Of a stretch of DNA of 64,000 nt, positions 36,084-46,079 are shown piece by piece; the first letter of the stretch is position 1; each line of letters begins with the position of its first letter. The notes under the pieces were generated by a model. That model saw nothing but the letters and a program-made list of their open reading frames with translations. It had not been told where the DNA came from and ran no database searches. A program made the position numbers and the translations under genes. Origin of the DNA: Albidovulum sp. (lineage in GTDB: Bacteria; Pseudomonadota; Alphaproteobacteria; Rhodobacterales; Rhodobacteraceae); the NCBI GenBank assembly GCA_028823855.1, contig JAPPFL010000071.1:144659-208658 (forward strand). The letters are read 5' to 3'.

Positions 36084-37433
36084 TTAATAGTATCCGGCGC
36101 GGCGCATTGTCCGGTCCAGTTGCCGTTGCGCTTCCTTGAGTGCGTCTTCCGGCGATTCCGCGCCCGCCAAGGCTTCATGGAACTCTGCACCGAGAATGTC
36201 GAATATCTGCTGAATTTCCGGCACGGGCGGACGTTGCCATCCCGCGATCTCGCCATTCGTAGCCATTGCATCAACGAATGGAATTACAGGGCAGCGCGCG
36301 ACGACTTCTTCGTCTACGGACACACTATGGCGCGGTGCTACGCAATTTCCGTGCTTGGTGTATTCGGCCATCATTTCCGGACTTGTCAACCATTCGGTCA
36401 CGGACCATGCAAGATCTCTACGGTCTTCCGGTAGATTGTCGGGAATGCTTAAAAACCAGCCGCCAAGTGTCGACACGTTCAATCCATTAGGGCCTGCCGG
36501 GTGCGGAAGATAGCTTACTTTGCCACGCGCCTCTGCATCCTCGTCAAGTTCATAGATCGCCGACCGGCCGGACCAGATGTAGGTCATGGCGCATCCGCCC
36601 TGAGCAAATACCCGTACGCGCTCGTCCCACGCCATGTTCAAAATGCCGGGCGGCGAGAACTTCATCAATTCCATGAGATAGGCCGCCATTTCACTGGCCG
36701 TGTCGCTTTCCATCTGAGGATGCATGTTCTCGGGCCTTACATTGCCGAGGTCAAAGCCGCCTTCGATGGCATCCATTGCGATAACCGGTAGACCGTGCGA
36801 GCCCATAACCATCGTGATTGTTTGGCCAAGCGGCGTGCCGCGCGCCCCGTTCCAGCAAATTCCGGATAGACCGTCTTTTGAGCCGTGGAGCGCTTTCGCC
36901 GCAGCCAAAACCTGTTCCGTGGTTCGAGGCGGCTCAAGCCCAGCTTCCTCGAAAAGATCTACCCGATACGCGAAAATCTCTGGATGAGGCTGAATTGGTA
37001 TGCCGAGCTGCATTTGGTCATGGTATGCTCCGGTCCACGCGGCTTCGTGGAAATCTTGCCAATCCATGCCGCTGGATTCGACGTATCCAGCTAGGTCCAC
37101 AAGAAATCCTTTGTACTCTCCGAACTGCGGCAGATCCACTGAGATCAGATCGTAGTTCGAAACATCGTTCTGGGCATTCAGCAAGACCTGCTGCCGCAAT
37201 ACGTCAAATCCCCGCACGTCGAGTTCAATGGTACCTCCCGCCATCTCCTCGAGGTCGCCGTGGATACGCTGCATAACCTGAAATACCGGGTCTCCGATCG
37301 CTAGAATTCGAATTGTTTCTCCGTTGAGTACGCCTTCGGCAGAGGCCGGAGCCACTGCAATAGACGATACCGCGCCAGCTACCGCCATCGCAGCGGCCTT
37401 TTTTATCCAGCTTTGCTTGTTTTCAAAATGCAT
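36084..37433 (-). CDS. Extracellular solute-binding protein, family 1 (sugar type)
   Basis: 449 residues, first gene of the minus-strand importer operon. GGGAGTGAAAT precedes the ATG at 37433. The N terminus is a Sec signal peptide (basic start, AAAMAVAGAVSSIAVAP, cleavage after ASA). Family-1 landmarks are NDVSNYDLISVDLPQFGEYK near residue 90, IPIQPHPEIFAYRVDLFEEA in the first hinge region, and GGWFLSIPDNLPE with WLTSPEMMAEYTKHGN in the C-terminal lobe. It would deliver a sugar or polyol to the two permeases and the ATPase pair. The absence of local catabolic genes leaves the ligand open. Confidence 0.92.
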   Translation of the reverse strand: MHFENKQSWIKKAAAMAVAGAVSSIAVAPASAEGVLNGETIRILAIGDPVFQVMQRIHGDLEEMAGGTIELDVRGFDVLRQQVLLNAQNDVSNYDLISVDLPQFGEYKGFLVDLAGYVESSGMDWQDFHEAAWTGAYHDQMQLGIPIQPHPEIFAYRVDLFEEAGLEPPRTTEQVLAAAKALHGSKDGLSGICWNGARGTPLGQTITMVMGSHGLPVIAMDAIEGGFDLGNVRPENMHPQMESDTASEMAAYLMELMKFSPPGILNMAWDERVRVFAQGGCAMTYIWSGRSAIYELDEDAEARGKVSYLPHPAGPNGLNVSTLGGWFLSIPDNLPEDRRDLAWSVTEWLTSPEMMAEYTKHGNCVAPRHSVSVDEEVVARCPVIPFVDAMATNGEIAGWQRPPVPEIQQIFDILGAEFHEALAGAESPEDALKEAQRQLDRTMRRAGYY

Positions 37434-38858
37434 ATTTCACTCCCATTTCTGAATTCTTAGTCCTAGGATTAGGACAACCCATGCTGCTATGGCTAATTGA
37501 AACGCCTTTAGTGCGCAAGTGCCGCAAGAGTTCGAGTTGATTCGAATAGATTCGAAACGTGAAAAAATGAACCGGAATGAATTTATGGATGAAATTCGCT
37601 AAAGTCGACTCGGAGCAGGTGCGCCATCGCCGCCAGCTGCATACGGCCCCGGGCTTTGCTGCAAGACAGCCAGGCTGTGATTCCTTTTGGGGCGAAACGC
37701 GACCGAATAGACCTTCCGTACTAGTTGATAGACGGCGACCGCGTCGCTAAATGGATCAAGAAATTAAAGCGCCGCCGGACGCGAGCTGAATCCAGCGAAT
37801 TCTGAAAAAGCGCAGGGGCGAAATTTGGCCGCTTACGGTACCGCGCCGTCAAAGTTCCGATCATCTACATCGACCGCCGTCGCGATCGAGGTTCGAAAGC
37901 GATCCTGGCCGCCGAAGAGAAGGCACAACGCTCCCTCGACTGCTACGACATGATAGGCCACCCCTACTGCCAACGTTCAAGTGTGAATTGAATCAACGGC
38001 CAATTTAACGACATTTTCGGCAACCGCCAATTTCGCGCCCGCGGGCATGCGGAATTAATTTGCCTTTAGGTTATATGGGTTGCGGCTCGACCGTCGACCA
38101 AATGCTCCGCATTTCCGCACGAAGCACCGAATCCGATTTGAAACAATTCCAGTCGTTCTTTCCATGGGAACCGCGCCTAAAGGCGTGGCTAAGTGCCGAA
38201 TCCTTTATGACAAGGTCTTGGCGGTCGGCAGCTTGGCTTCCAAGAATCTCTCGAAACGCGAAGTATTCGGCAATCGATCTCGAATCGAATCATCGATCAG
38301 GGCTACTGCTAGCGGCTAGGTTTTCGATTCGGGCAGAGCGTGCACGATCTCCGTTGGTTCAAGGCTGACGATGATGAACCGAAGGAAAAAGTCGGGAGGA
38401 CAGCGAGTGTCGTCGGAGTGAAAACGGCCGAGTCTCCTTCCAAATCGAGGATGGAAGCATGCTCGATCAATTCAGCAACGCCCTAAAAATCGCCATTGTG
38501 GACTCGCTTGGGCTTTAGCGGCACGAGTTTTTCAGGCGAGTAGGTTGGACAGCGTGATTGATTTGATGGAGTCGAAAAGCTCCCGTCCTACCTTGCATTT
38601 GAGAGTTTCAGGCAATCGAAATTCACTTGGCCCAACAATGGCGACAATGCGAATTGGCGGCAGTATTTTGCAATGTCTTGCAAATTGCGCGAATCTATTG
38701 CGTGGGCCTAAAAGTACGGCTTTTCCGGATTTCGGATTGCTTAACCTTCAGGCATTTAAAATTCTCTGGTTGTGCAAACCGTTCGGCGACCTTGACGAAA
38801 GGCCTGAACCGAATCAATTTTCGACGAGTCTTGCCCACCTACGCTATCGGCGATGCCC
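37434..38858. other. Gene-poor stretch with a palindromic site and weak remnants
   Basis: Just upstream of the importer operon, TCCTAGGATTAGGA (37461-37474) contains an 8-base palindrome and a partial repeat of it, a possible operator. Around 37620-37990 short frames give pieces such as DSQAVIPFGAKRDRI that resemble worn IS5-type transposase sequence, but stops and shifts are frequent and I cannot confirm it. From 38000 to 38858 I see nothing definite. No intact gene is present. Confidence 0.3.
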
Positions 38859-40163
38859 TTATCCCAAGACAGAGAAGCTGCTTTCCTTGTTGATTTCTCG
38901 TTTTCGAGAATAGAACGAAGTATCGATTGACTGCTCCGTGCAAGGTAGCTTGAATTTCAGCGGGGCGTTGTCGTGGTCATTGCCGGCCTCGCAATATTCG
39001 ATCAATTCAGCCATCAATTTCCCCGCGATCGGGGCGTTCTTGTACTGGTTGCCGCTGGTTCCGATTGCCATGTAAAACCCCGGAACGGACGACTTGTCGT
39101 AAACGGGGATCCAGTCGTCCGCTACGTCGTACAAATCGACAACTCCGCGCATCCTGCTAGGTATGCCGAGAGACGGCACGCGCTGTGCGTAGCGATAGAC
39201 TTGGTGCGTCCACTGTTCGGAGAAATCTCGGTCGTACTTGTCGGGGTCCACGAATTCCCGAGGATCGCAGGCCGGATCCTCGGATCCAATCAATATGAAA
39301 TTGCCTTTTTCGGGCCGTACGTAGCAGCCAATATCACTGTCTGAAATCACAAAGCCATTCTTGTAGAAATCGAAGCCCTCGGGTGCCGGTACATGCGCGA
39401 CTTCCTGTTTTAGCGCCTTCGTCGAAATCGTCATGTCTCGATCGGCTCCCGCCATGCGGTTTACATGGCTAGACCAGGGACCCGCCACGTTAACGACTAT
39501 CGGAGCATGCAATTCGCTTCCGTCATCGAGCCTGGCGCCGGCAACTCGATCGGAAGCGATTATGACTTCTGCAACTTCGCGCCCGAACAGAAATGTTCCG
39601 CCCGAAGCTTCGCAAGCACATTGAATATTTCTAGTCGAAAGCTGCGGGTCGGTCACATATCCGGCCGTCTTCCAGAAAAGAGCCCCGCGCAGCGCCGAGC
39701 CATTCGCTTCGCCGAATTTCTCGTCGTCCATTCGGCGAACCGGCGAATAGCTTTGGAGACTGTAGATCGGCAATCGGCTTTCGACTTCGGAAGCGTCCCA
39801 GGATTCGCAGGGAATGCCAAGTTCGCGACTCAACCGACCATGCTTTTCGAGAAATTTGTTTCCCTCGGTTTTCATAACCAGGCAGCCGATTTCACGGAAT
39901 TCGGCCATGCCGGTCGGGTCGCGGACTCCAAGATATTCGTCCCAATTCTTCCAATAGTGGTAGCCTTCCCAGGCGAACGCCGTCCCTTCAAGCGTAGAAT
40001 AATGGACTCGGATGATCGCGCAGGAACCGCTGGTGGGTCCGTAGCCGGCAGCCGGATTCCGGTCGACTGAAATCGTGCGGAAGCCCTTGCGACTCAATTC
40101 CAGCGCGATTGCGGCCCCAATTATGCCTGCGCCTATAATTATGCAGTCGGCTGAACGTGTCAT
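38859..40163 (-). CDS. FAD-dependent oxidoreductase, DAO/sarcosine-oxidase type
   Basis: 434 residues, ATG at 40163 behind GGAGAAGC. The FAD-binding motif is CIIIGAGIIGAAIALELSRK. APIVVNVAGPWSSHVNRMAG and GFYMAIGTSGNQYKNAPIAG are typical of the glycine-oxidase / sarcosine-oxidase-beta / dimethylglycine-dehydrogenase superfamily. The C-terminal tail SRKREINKESSFSVLG extends past the core. It would oxidise an N-methylated amine or amino acid, producing a C1 unit that the GcvT-like enzyme encoded 210 bases upstream on the same strand could pass to tetrahydrofolate. In dimethylglycine dehydrogenase these two domains are fused; here they are separate. The exact substrate is inferred from the nearby betaine genes. 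Confidence 0.88.
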   Translation of the reverse strand: MTRSADCIIIGAGIIGAAIALELSRKGFRTISVDRNPAAGYGPTSGSCAIIRVHYSTLEGTAFAWEGYHYWKNWDEYLGVRDPTGMAEFREIGCLVMKTEGNKFLEKHGRLSRELGIPCESWDASEVESRLPIYSLQSYSPVRRMDDEKFGEANGSALRGALFWKTAGYVTDPQLSTRNIQCACEASGGTFLFGREVAEVIIASDRVAGARLDDGSELHAPIVVNVAGPWSSHVNRMAGADRDMTISTKALKQEVAHVPAPEGFDFYKNGFVISDSDIGCYVRPEKGNFILIGSEDPACDPREFVDPDKYDRDFSEQWTHQVYRYAQRVPSLGIPSRMRGVVDLYDVADDWIPVYDKSSVPGFYMAIGTSGNQYKNAPIAGKLMAELIEYCEAGNDHDNAPLKFKLPCTEQSIDTSFYSRKREINKESSFSVLG

Positions 40164-40374
40164 CTAAGCTTCTCCAAAGATCGTTCGAGATCGAATCGAA
40201 ATTCATGGTTCTTGCAACTGCCGCGCTAATCTTCCTTGGCAAGAACTTCAAGCCGCTTGGGGCGCTCGCGCAGTCGGCGAATCCGGATTCACCGGCACGC
40301 TCCGATAGTGGAGGTCGTCTTCGCCATACTTGCCGCCGCGTCGCGCGTTTCCAAGAAATCTGCAATACAGGGCT

Positions 40375-41568
40375 TCAAGGCAAGGCGACGCGTAAAAGCG
40401 GATTCGCGCCGCCGGTTGGCGTTCGTCCTCTTGGAATGTTTTTTTCGCGATCATAGAAGGGCGGATCGACGATTTTGCAATCGGCGCTGCCGAAATCGTC
40501 CGAATGCATCGTTAAAATTTTGCCCGGCCAGTCTCCGGCGCTAAAAAACCTAACGTATCCGATGCCAGCTTGCAGATAGGGCGACCACGCGCCGGTCGTG
40601 ACGATTCCGACCAAATCGCTGCCATCGAATACCTGGAAATTTCGGCTTGGGACAATGCCGCTGCAATACAGGCCGAATAGTCGCTTGCCCCTGGCGGCAT
40701 TCATTAGGGCATCGCGTCCAATATACCCGTCTTTTTCAAGATCAACGAACTTCTCCAGTCCCGCTTCGAACGGCGTCATTGACATGTCGAAATCGCTGCC
40801 GCTGTCCAGTATTCCCGCTTCAATTCGTCGGGTATTGATGGACTGCATGCTGCTGAACATTAAACCCTTCGGAGTTCCGATCTTCACGAGATAGTCCCAA
40901 AGGCGAGGGCAATCGGTTCTTTCCCCAAGTGTATAGATTTCGAACCCCAGTTCGCCGGTCCAGCCGGTTCTTGACACAAACAGAGTTTGGCCTCCGATTT
41001 CAAAATATCCGCAGCGGAAAAAGAGCATATTGCTATCAATTGCTCCATTGGTCGCAATTCTCATGATTTCGATCGAGCTTGGACCCTGAATTTGCAGCAC
41101 GCGAGAATGAGGATCGGAAACCGTCGCGTCAAAGCCGCGGCCATGCGCCAATAGCCAGGTTAGCATATCGCCGTCCGGCTGAACGAACCAGTACTTGTCC
41201 TCGGTGGGCCTGAACAAGATCCCGTCCATAAAGAGGCCGCCGCTATGCGTGCAGGCGACTACGTAGTAACCGCGCCCGACCTTGAGGACACTTATCTTGC
41301 GAGCGAAGATTCTTTCCAAGAGAGGAAGCGCATCGGGGCCCGAAATTTCAAGGGGGCGCTCGGGTACATCGACTAGAACGGCCTTTCTTCGCAAGGCCCA
41401 ATAGCCGGCAACGGGATCATCGCCGTTAAAATGCACGAAAAAGCGGCCGGCGCATACTCGGAGTATAGTTTCCTCGTTTTCATAGCACTTGTGAAACGGG
41501 GACACCTCCGTGCCGCCGCTGAATATTCTAAATATTTTTTGTGGATCAACTGCCGACGAAACGTTCAT
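40375..41568 (-). CDS. GcvT/DmdA-like folate-dependent methyl- or C1-transferase, copy 1
   Basis: 397 residues. The GcvT fold is indicated by LDV-like PLEISGPDALPLLERIFARK, GYYVVACTHSGGLFMDGILF, VLQIQGPSSIEIMRIA, FVSRTGWTGELGFEIYTLGE (substrate and folate region), and MTPFEAGLEKFVDLEKDGYI near the end. Such proteins are stand-alone relatives of glycine-cleavage T protein, DmdA (DMSP demethylase) and the C-terminal domain of dimethylglycine dehydrogenase. It is divergent from true GcvT, and no gcvH or gcvP lies near. It precedes the DAO oxidase on the same strand, which fits a two-protein demethylation. A paralogue lies at 54483-55646. Confidence 0.87.
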   Translation of the reverse strand: MNVSSAVDPQKIFRIFSGGTEVSPFHKCYENEETILRVCAGRFFVHFNGDDPVAGYWALRRKAVLVDVPERPLEISGPDALPLLERIFARKISVLKVGRGYYVVACTHSGGLFMDGILFRPTEDKYWFVQPDGDMLTWLLAHGRGFDATVSDPHSRVLQIQGPSSIEIMRIATNGAIDSNMLFFRCGYFEIGGQTLFVSRTGWTGELGFEIYTLGERTDCPRLWDYLVKIGTPKGLMFSSMQSINTRRIEAGILDSGSDFDMSMTPFEAGLEKFVDLEKDGYIGRDALMNAARGKRLFGLYCSGIVPSRNFQVFDGSDLVGIVTTGAWSPYLQAGIGYVRFFSAGDWPGKILTMHSDDFGSADCKIVDPPFYDREKNIPRGRTPTGGANPLLRVALP

Positions 41569-42082
41569 AAGTTGCCGCCCTATTGCCGTTTCCCGAAGCG
41601 CCCTATCATCGCGCCGATTTCATTGAACAAAATCCGATTGCCGACCTAGGCATCCGCCTATGCCGCGCCGCGAGGCGGGCGCTGCAAATTTTTATAGGCG
41701 GGTACATTGGCGCCCGATCGGGTTCTAGGCGAAGCTACTATCATCTTGCACTTAGGCATCCAAACTCATTCTCATTCCAAGCGAACACCAATTTCGGGCG
41801 GCGCGAATTTTTGTTGCCGGGAAAGAGGAGCCTCGCGACGCGTTTTCGATTCATGCTCGGAATCGGCGGTTTGGCTGTTTCGCTAGGTAGAGCTTTCCGA
41901 TGTCTCCTTCCTGCATTCGGCAACGCTCAATTCAATGCAAAATCCTTTCAGCCAAGCCATTCCGCGTCCTTGCCGTCGTCTTTTTCGTTCCGAAGTAAAA
42001 TGCCTAGACATGTTCGGCAGCATTCGAAAACCCTCGCGTCGGCAAATGGGGCCAGCAAATCGAACAAAGCGACCATTGGCCA
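41569..42082. other. Gene-poor stretch
   Basis: About 510 bases between the minus-strand BetA-like and GcvT-like genes. No start, terminator or family resemblance was recognised. Open frames here are short and overlap on both strands. Confidence 0.4.
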
Positions 42083-43738
42083 TCAACCGGGGGCGGAATC
42101 ACTCTCTTGGCGCATCCAAAACTCTTCTTCGATTCGGGGCAGCGCGGGGATGTTTAGTATGGCGTCGCTGAGCTTCTCTGCGATCATGATTGTCGGGCCA
42201 TTGGTGTTCCCGTTGGTAACTACCGGCATAATCGAAGCGTCGACGATACGCAGGCCCGACATTCCATGCACCTTTCCCGACGCATCCACGACAGCGCCTT
42301 GGTCCGTGTCGGAACCCATTCGCGCAGTACCCGACAAATGCCATTGCGATACCGTGGCGGCGTTGAGGCACCTGTCTAGATCGTCGTTCGATTGCACATG
42401 GCTTCCCGGGAAAATTTCGCGGCCGCAAAGACCGTTAAATGCCGGTTGACCGACCAATTCACGCACGATCCGAATTCCCTTGTGGAACTTGTCGCGGTCT
42501 CGTTCATCCTGCAAATAATTCGCTAGGATTCGCGGCGGCGAAGCTGGGTTCGCATCGCGCAACTCTATTTTTCCGCGGCTATGGGCGCGCATTAGCCCCA
42601 CATGGATTTGGAAGGCATGTTCGGGGATCGGCTCCCAAGTCTTGTCGTCCACGGCAATCGGCGTGATCGTAAACTGTAAATCCGGGTAGTTCACATCGGG
42701 GCCGGACCTGACGCAGCCTACTGTATCAAAATGGTTCGACGCGCAGACGCCTTTGCGCGACACAAGCCATTTCAATCCTTCGACTACACTTGCAATTGGC
42801 TTGGTTTTCGGCCAAATCGAAACCGGCTTTAAGCATTTGTACTTTAAAACAAAGTCAGGGTGGTCGTTCAGATTCTGCCCAACGCCCGGCAGGTCGGCAA
42901 CGACATCGATTCCCAGGGACTGCAGCTGTTCTCCGGGGCCGATCCCAGAAAGCATGAGAAGTTGGGGGGTGCCGACGGCGCCAGCCGAAATTATGACCTC
43001 CTTGTCGGCCGATACAGAGACATTCCTTTCGAGATTGTCCAAATATTCGATGCCCTTCGCTTTCCGGTCTTCCACCAGAATGCGATGGACGTGGCATCCA
43101 GTGACAATTTTCAAATTGGGTCTGCTTCGCGCGGGGTCGAGATAGCCTCTCGCTGCGCTCCAACGCTCGCCATTCGAAACCGTGCTGTCCAGTACGCCGA
43201 ATCCTTCCTGGCGATACCCGCAAATGTCATCCGTTACGGGGTAGCCGGCTTCGGCGCCGGCATTCACGAAGGCAAGCGCTATTGGATCTCTCGGTTCGGG
43301 CCGGTGCACCTTCAGCGGACCTTCGTCGCCGCGAAATTCGTCGCCGCCGCCCTCGTAGGATTCTAATCGCTTGAAATATGGGAGCACATCGGCATAACCC
43401 CAGCCCGAGCAGCCCAGTTGTCTCCAGCCTTCGAAGTCCATCGCATGTCCGCGAATAAAGACCATTCCGTTAATTGAGGAAGAGCCGCCCAGCGTTCTGC
43501 CCCTGTCGTGCTGAAGCTGCCGCCCGCCGAGCTCTGGTTCCGGTTCGCCTGGATAAGCCCAGTTGTGCTTTTTGCTTTTCAGGTTCGACAGAAGGGCGGC
43601 AGGAATTTTTAACGATAGGGCTTTGTTATTTGGTCCCGCTTCAACCAAAAGAACCCTGTATCGGTGGTCGCTGGTCAAGCGATTGGCAAGAACGCATCCT
43701 GCAGACCCTGCGCCTACTATTACATAGTCAAATTTCAT
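42083..43738 (-). CDS. betA: Choline dehydrogenase-like GMC oxidoreductase (BetA type)
   Basis: 551 residues, the normal BetA length. The N-terminal FAD motif is YVIVGAGSAGCVLANRL. BetA-like blocks include NWAYPGEPEPELGGRQLQHD, GRTLGGSSSINGMVFIRGHA, GYRQEGFGVLD, SNHFDTVGCVRSGPDVNYPD and HAFQIHVGLMRAHSRGKIEL. The catalytic histidine is in SQWHLSGTARMGSDTD and the second active-site position is the Asn of TNGNTNGPTIMIAEK. BetA oxidises choline to betaine aldehyde at the membrane. No BetB or BetI gene is in the window, so the pathway is incomplete here, and a related alcohol substrate cannot be excluded. It lies upstream of the GcvT-like and DAO genes on the same strand, with about 510 bases between. 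Confidence 0.8.
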   Translation of the reverse strand: MKFDYVIVGAGSAGCVLANRLTSDHRYRVLLVEAGPNNKALSLKIPAALLSNLKSKKHNWAYPGEPEPELGGRQLQHDRGRTLGGSSSINGMVFIRGHAMDFEGWRQLGCSGWGYADVLPYFKRLESYEGGGDEFRGDEGPLKVHRPEPRDPIALAFVNAGAEAGYPVTDDICGYRQEGFGVLDSTVSNGERWSAARGYLDPARSRPNLKIVTGCHVHRILVEDRKAKGIEYLDNLERNVSVSADKEVIISAGAVGTPQLLMLSGIGPGEQLQSLGIDVVADLPGVGQNLNDHPDFVLKYKCLKPVSIWPKTKPIASVVEGLKWLVSRKGVCASNHFDTVGCVRSGPDVNYPDLQFTITPIAVDDKTWEPIPEHAFQIHVGLMRAHSRGKIELRDANPASPPRILANYLQDERDRDKFHKGIRIVRELVGQPAFNGLCGREIFPGSHVQSNDDLDRCLNAATVSQWHLSGTARMGSDTDQGAVVDASGKVHGMSGLRIVDASIMPVVTNGNTNGPTIMIAEKLSDAILNIPALPRIEEEFWMRQESDSAPG

Positions 43739-44900
43739 TTCGGTTTCCGCAATTGGAAAGGCAACGCGACCGGGACAAACTGCCTCTTATCCGTACGAAA
43801 GAAAAGCGGTTTGCGGAGCGTCGGCGAAGCCGTAGAGCCGCTTTGCCTGGAGTCCCCAAAATTGGCGAATTCAAGAGATCCCGTCGCGCTTCAGTTGGCG
43901 CGCGGTTGCGGTCTATACGATGTATATGCTTAGCATCCTCTATTTGGATGTACTAGGCTATTTCTGCATTGCAGCGGATTTGAGTTTATTGCGAATAATC
44001 CGCAACTTTCGAGACAAATTCGATAGCTCGCCTATTGCGAACCGCGAAAGTCCTGCGACCGAATGGTCTGGTTCGGTGAAGGCGCGCGGCTATATGGCTT
44101 TCTCCGCCGCCTTGGCCGAGCAAGTTTCTAGTCCCTGAAAATTGCGAAGTTACAATTGCTTGCATGGGCATTGTGCAATTTTCTGTTCGGTTTCTTTCAA
44201 ATTCGACTAAGTCTGCCCTACCGGAACAAACGACTAAAATTTGACCCCGCGCTTAGTCGCGAAATCGTCGCACTCGCTGGAAATTTGGCGATGCCGTCAC
44301 CATTGAACCGTTACCTCGTTTCGACGGGAATTCGCCGCCGAAGTACGAACGCGCAACGCGCGGCGCCCGGATCTAATGAGCGGAACCCGCGTTAGCCCAG
44401 AATTCATCGCGTAAACCTGCCTTCGAATGTCGATAGGAATTGGAAGATGCGGAAGCGGCGTCGACGCGAACAAGTATTGTGCGCAATATTGCCGAGTCCG
44501 CCAAATCCGGCCGGCGTATCGTCGGCCGGTGTCGGAGGCTTCGGGGCGCGAGCGTCGCTTTCTGGAAAGCACAGCAAACTAGAGGCGGCTGCCGCCCGGA
44601 CGGCGAAAGCATCCGAATAGAAAAGCTGCGCGCAATCCTCGACCGCCGGTATTCTCGCTTTGGTACCGCGTGATCGCGCCGCATCGGCCGAAGTGTCAAA
44701 GTTGAAAAGGGGGCGATTCTCCCTTTATCGAAATCGACGAGGCGATTTAACGCTGTTCCTTCAAATTCGAAGCAGCACTAACCGGGTCTCGATCAGCGGC
44801 GATCAGAAGATTTGATCCAGGCCGATACAATCGATCGCCGGATAGGCAGATTCGTAGACGCGCTGTACAGCGCCGGGAGCTCTCGAATAAATTCGCATCG
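43739..44900. other. Gene-poor divergent interval
   Basis: About 1.2 kb between the minus-strand BetA-like gene and the plus-strand betaine importer. No intact gene was seen. Short frames around 44220-44680 read like worn coding sequence but match nothing I recognise. The promoter for the importer is at its right end. Confidence 0.4.
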
Positions 44901-44930
44901 TTGACTTTCGAAACGGCGCAATAGTATGAT
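44901..44930 (+). promoter_or_regulatory. Sigma-70-like promoter for the betaine importer
   Basis: TTGACT (44901-44906) and TATGAT (44925-44930) are separated by 18 bases and lie about 70 bases upstream of the binding-protein ATG. Both boxes are close to consensus. No experimental evidence is available. Confidence 0.55.
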
Positions 44931-44999
44931 TCGTATATCAAAGAAAGTCGGCACTCGGCGCCAGAGCTCGCCTGAATCGCCGCCAATCAGGGAGAAACG

Positions 45000-45950
45000 A
45001 TGTTGAAAAATTCATCAACTGCTGCAATTTGCTCGTTAGCACTATTGATGTCAAGCGGCGCGGCCTTGGCCGAAAGCGTCCCCGAATCTTCGGACCCGAT
45101 CAAGATCGTCCTTAACGACTGGACCGGACAGCATTTTTCTTCAAAGGTCGCCGGAGTGCTCTTGGAAAAAATGGGTTACAGCATCGAATACGTAAGCGCC
45201 GGTGCTTTGCCGCAGCATGCCGGACTTGCGCAAGGCAATCTGCACTTCCAAACAGAGGTTTGGACAAACAATATCGGCGATCTTTACCCCAAAGCCGTCG
45301 AAGCCGGCGACATACTTGTTCTGGGGGATCTTGGCCTGGACCCGCGAGAGGGCTGGATTTATCCTCCTTATATGAATGATAGATGTCCCGGACTGCCAAG
45401 CTACAACGCGCTATTTGAATGCGCACAGGCGTTTGCATCCGCTGAAACATTTCCAAATGGCCGACTAATCACTTATCCGGCGGACTGGGGCACTCGGTCC
45501 CGCGACGTAGTCGCCGGAATCGACATGCCGTTTGAACCGATCCCGGGTGGAAGCGAAGGGGCAATGGTAGCCGAACTGAAGGCGGCCTACGCGGCGGAAG
45601 ATCCCGTCATCATGATGTTCTGGCAGCCGCACTGGATATTCGCGGAACTGGATTTCGACTGGGTTGAATGGAACGAGACTGACGGCGAATGCGTCGAGGA
45701 AACTCAAAGCAGAGAATCCGCATGCGGTTTCCAGCAAGCTCAGGTTCACAAAGTTGCCTGGAGCGGCCTCATGGACAAATGGCCGGCCGCCTTCAAATTG
45801 CTGACCGAGCTAACGCTAACGAACGAGGAAGAAAACCTGGCTATATTGGAAATCGATTTCAAGAACAGGCCCTTGGACGACGTAGTGGCTGACTGGATCG
45901 ACGGAAACGAAGGCAAGTGGCAAGCATGGATTGATGAAGCGATGCAGTAA
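45000..45950 (+). CDS. proX: Glycine betaine/choline ABC substrate-binding protein (ProX/OpuAC family)
   Basis: 316 residues, ATG at 45000 behind AGGGAGAAACG. A Sec signal peptide is present (AICSLALLMSSGAALA, cleavage about residue 25). The mature protein opens with IKIVLNDWTGQHFSSKVAGV, the usual OpuAC start. Trp residues that could build the aromatic cage for a quaternary amine occur in DWTGQHF, VWTNNIGD, YPADWGTR and FWQPHWIF. It would capture betaine, choline or a similar osmolyte in the periplasm. It is first in a three-gene operon with the ATPase and fused permease, separated from them by a hairpin. Confidence 0.9.
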   Translation: MLKNSSTAAICSLALLMSSGAALAESVPESSDPIKIVLNDWTGQHFSSKVAGVLLEKMGYSIEYVSAGALPQHAGLAQGNLHFQTEVWTNNIGDLYPKAVEAGDILVLGDLGLDPREGWIYPPYMNDRCPGLPSYNALFECAQAFASAETFPNGRLITYPADWGTRSRDVVAGIDMPFEPIPGGSEGAMVAELKAAYAAEDPVIMMFWQPHWIFAELDFDWVEWNETDGECVEETQSRESACGFQQAQVHKVAWSGLMDKWPAAFKLLTELTLTNEEENLAILEIDFKNRPLDDVVADWIDGNEGKWQAWIDEAMQ

Positions 45951-45977
45951 GTACTGCGTCGATAAATCGCATGTAGG

Positions 45978-46002
45978 GGGCGGCACTGCCTGGTTGCCGC
46001 CC
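45978..46002 (+). terminator. Intercistronic hairpin between proX and proV
   Basis: GGGCGGCA (45978-45985) pairs with TGCCGCCC (45995-46002), leaving a 9-base loop, followed by TTTATGTTT rather than a clean T run. It lies 27 bases after the binding-protein stop and about 80 before the ATPase start. Such hairpins often cause partial termination or protect the upstream mRNA, giving more binding protein than membrane components. Confidence 0.6.
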
Positions 46003-46079
46003 TTTATGTTTGGCCGATTTCATTCTTGGAAGACCTGACAGTTTCGGACGATCGGCCTGCGACTTTTTCGGGGAAGTGA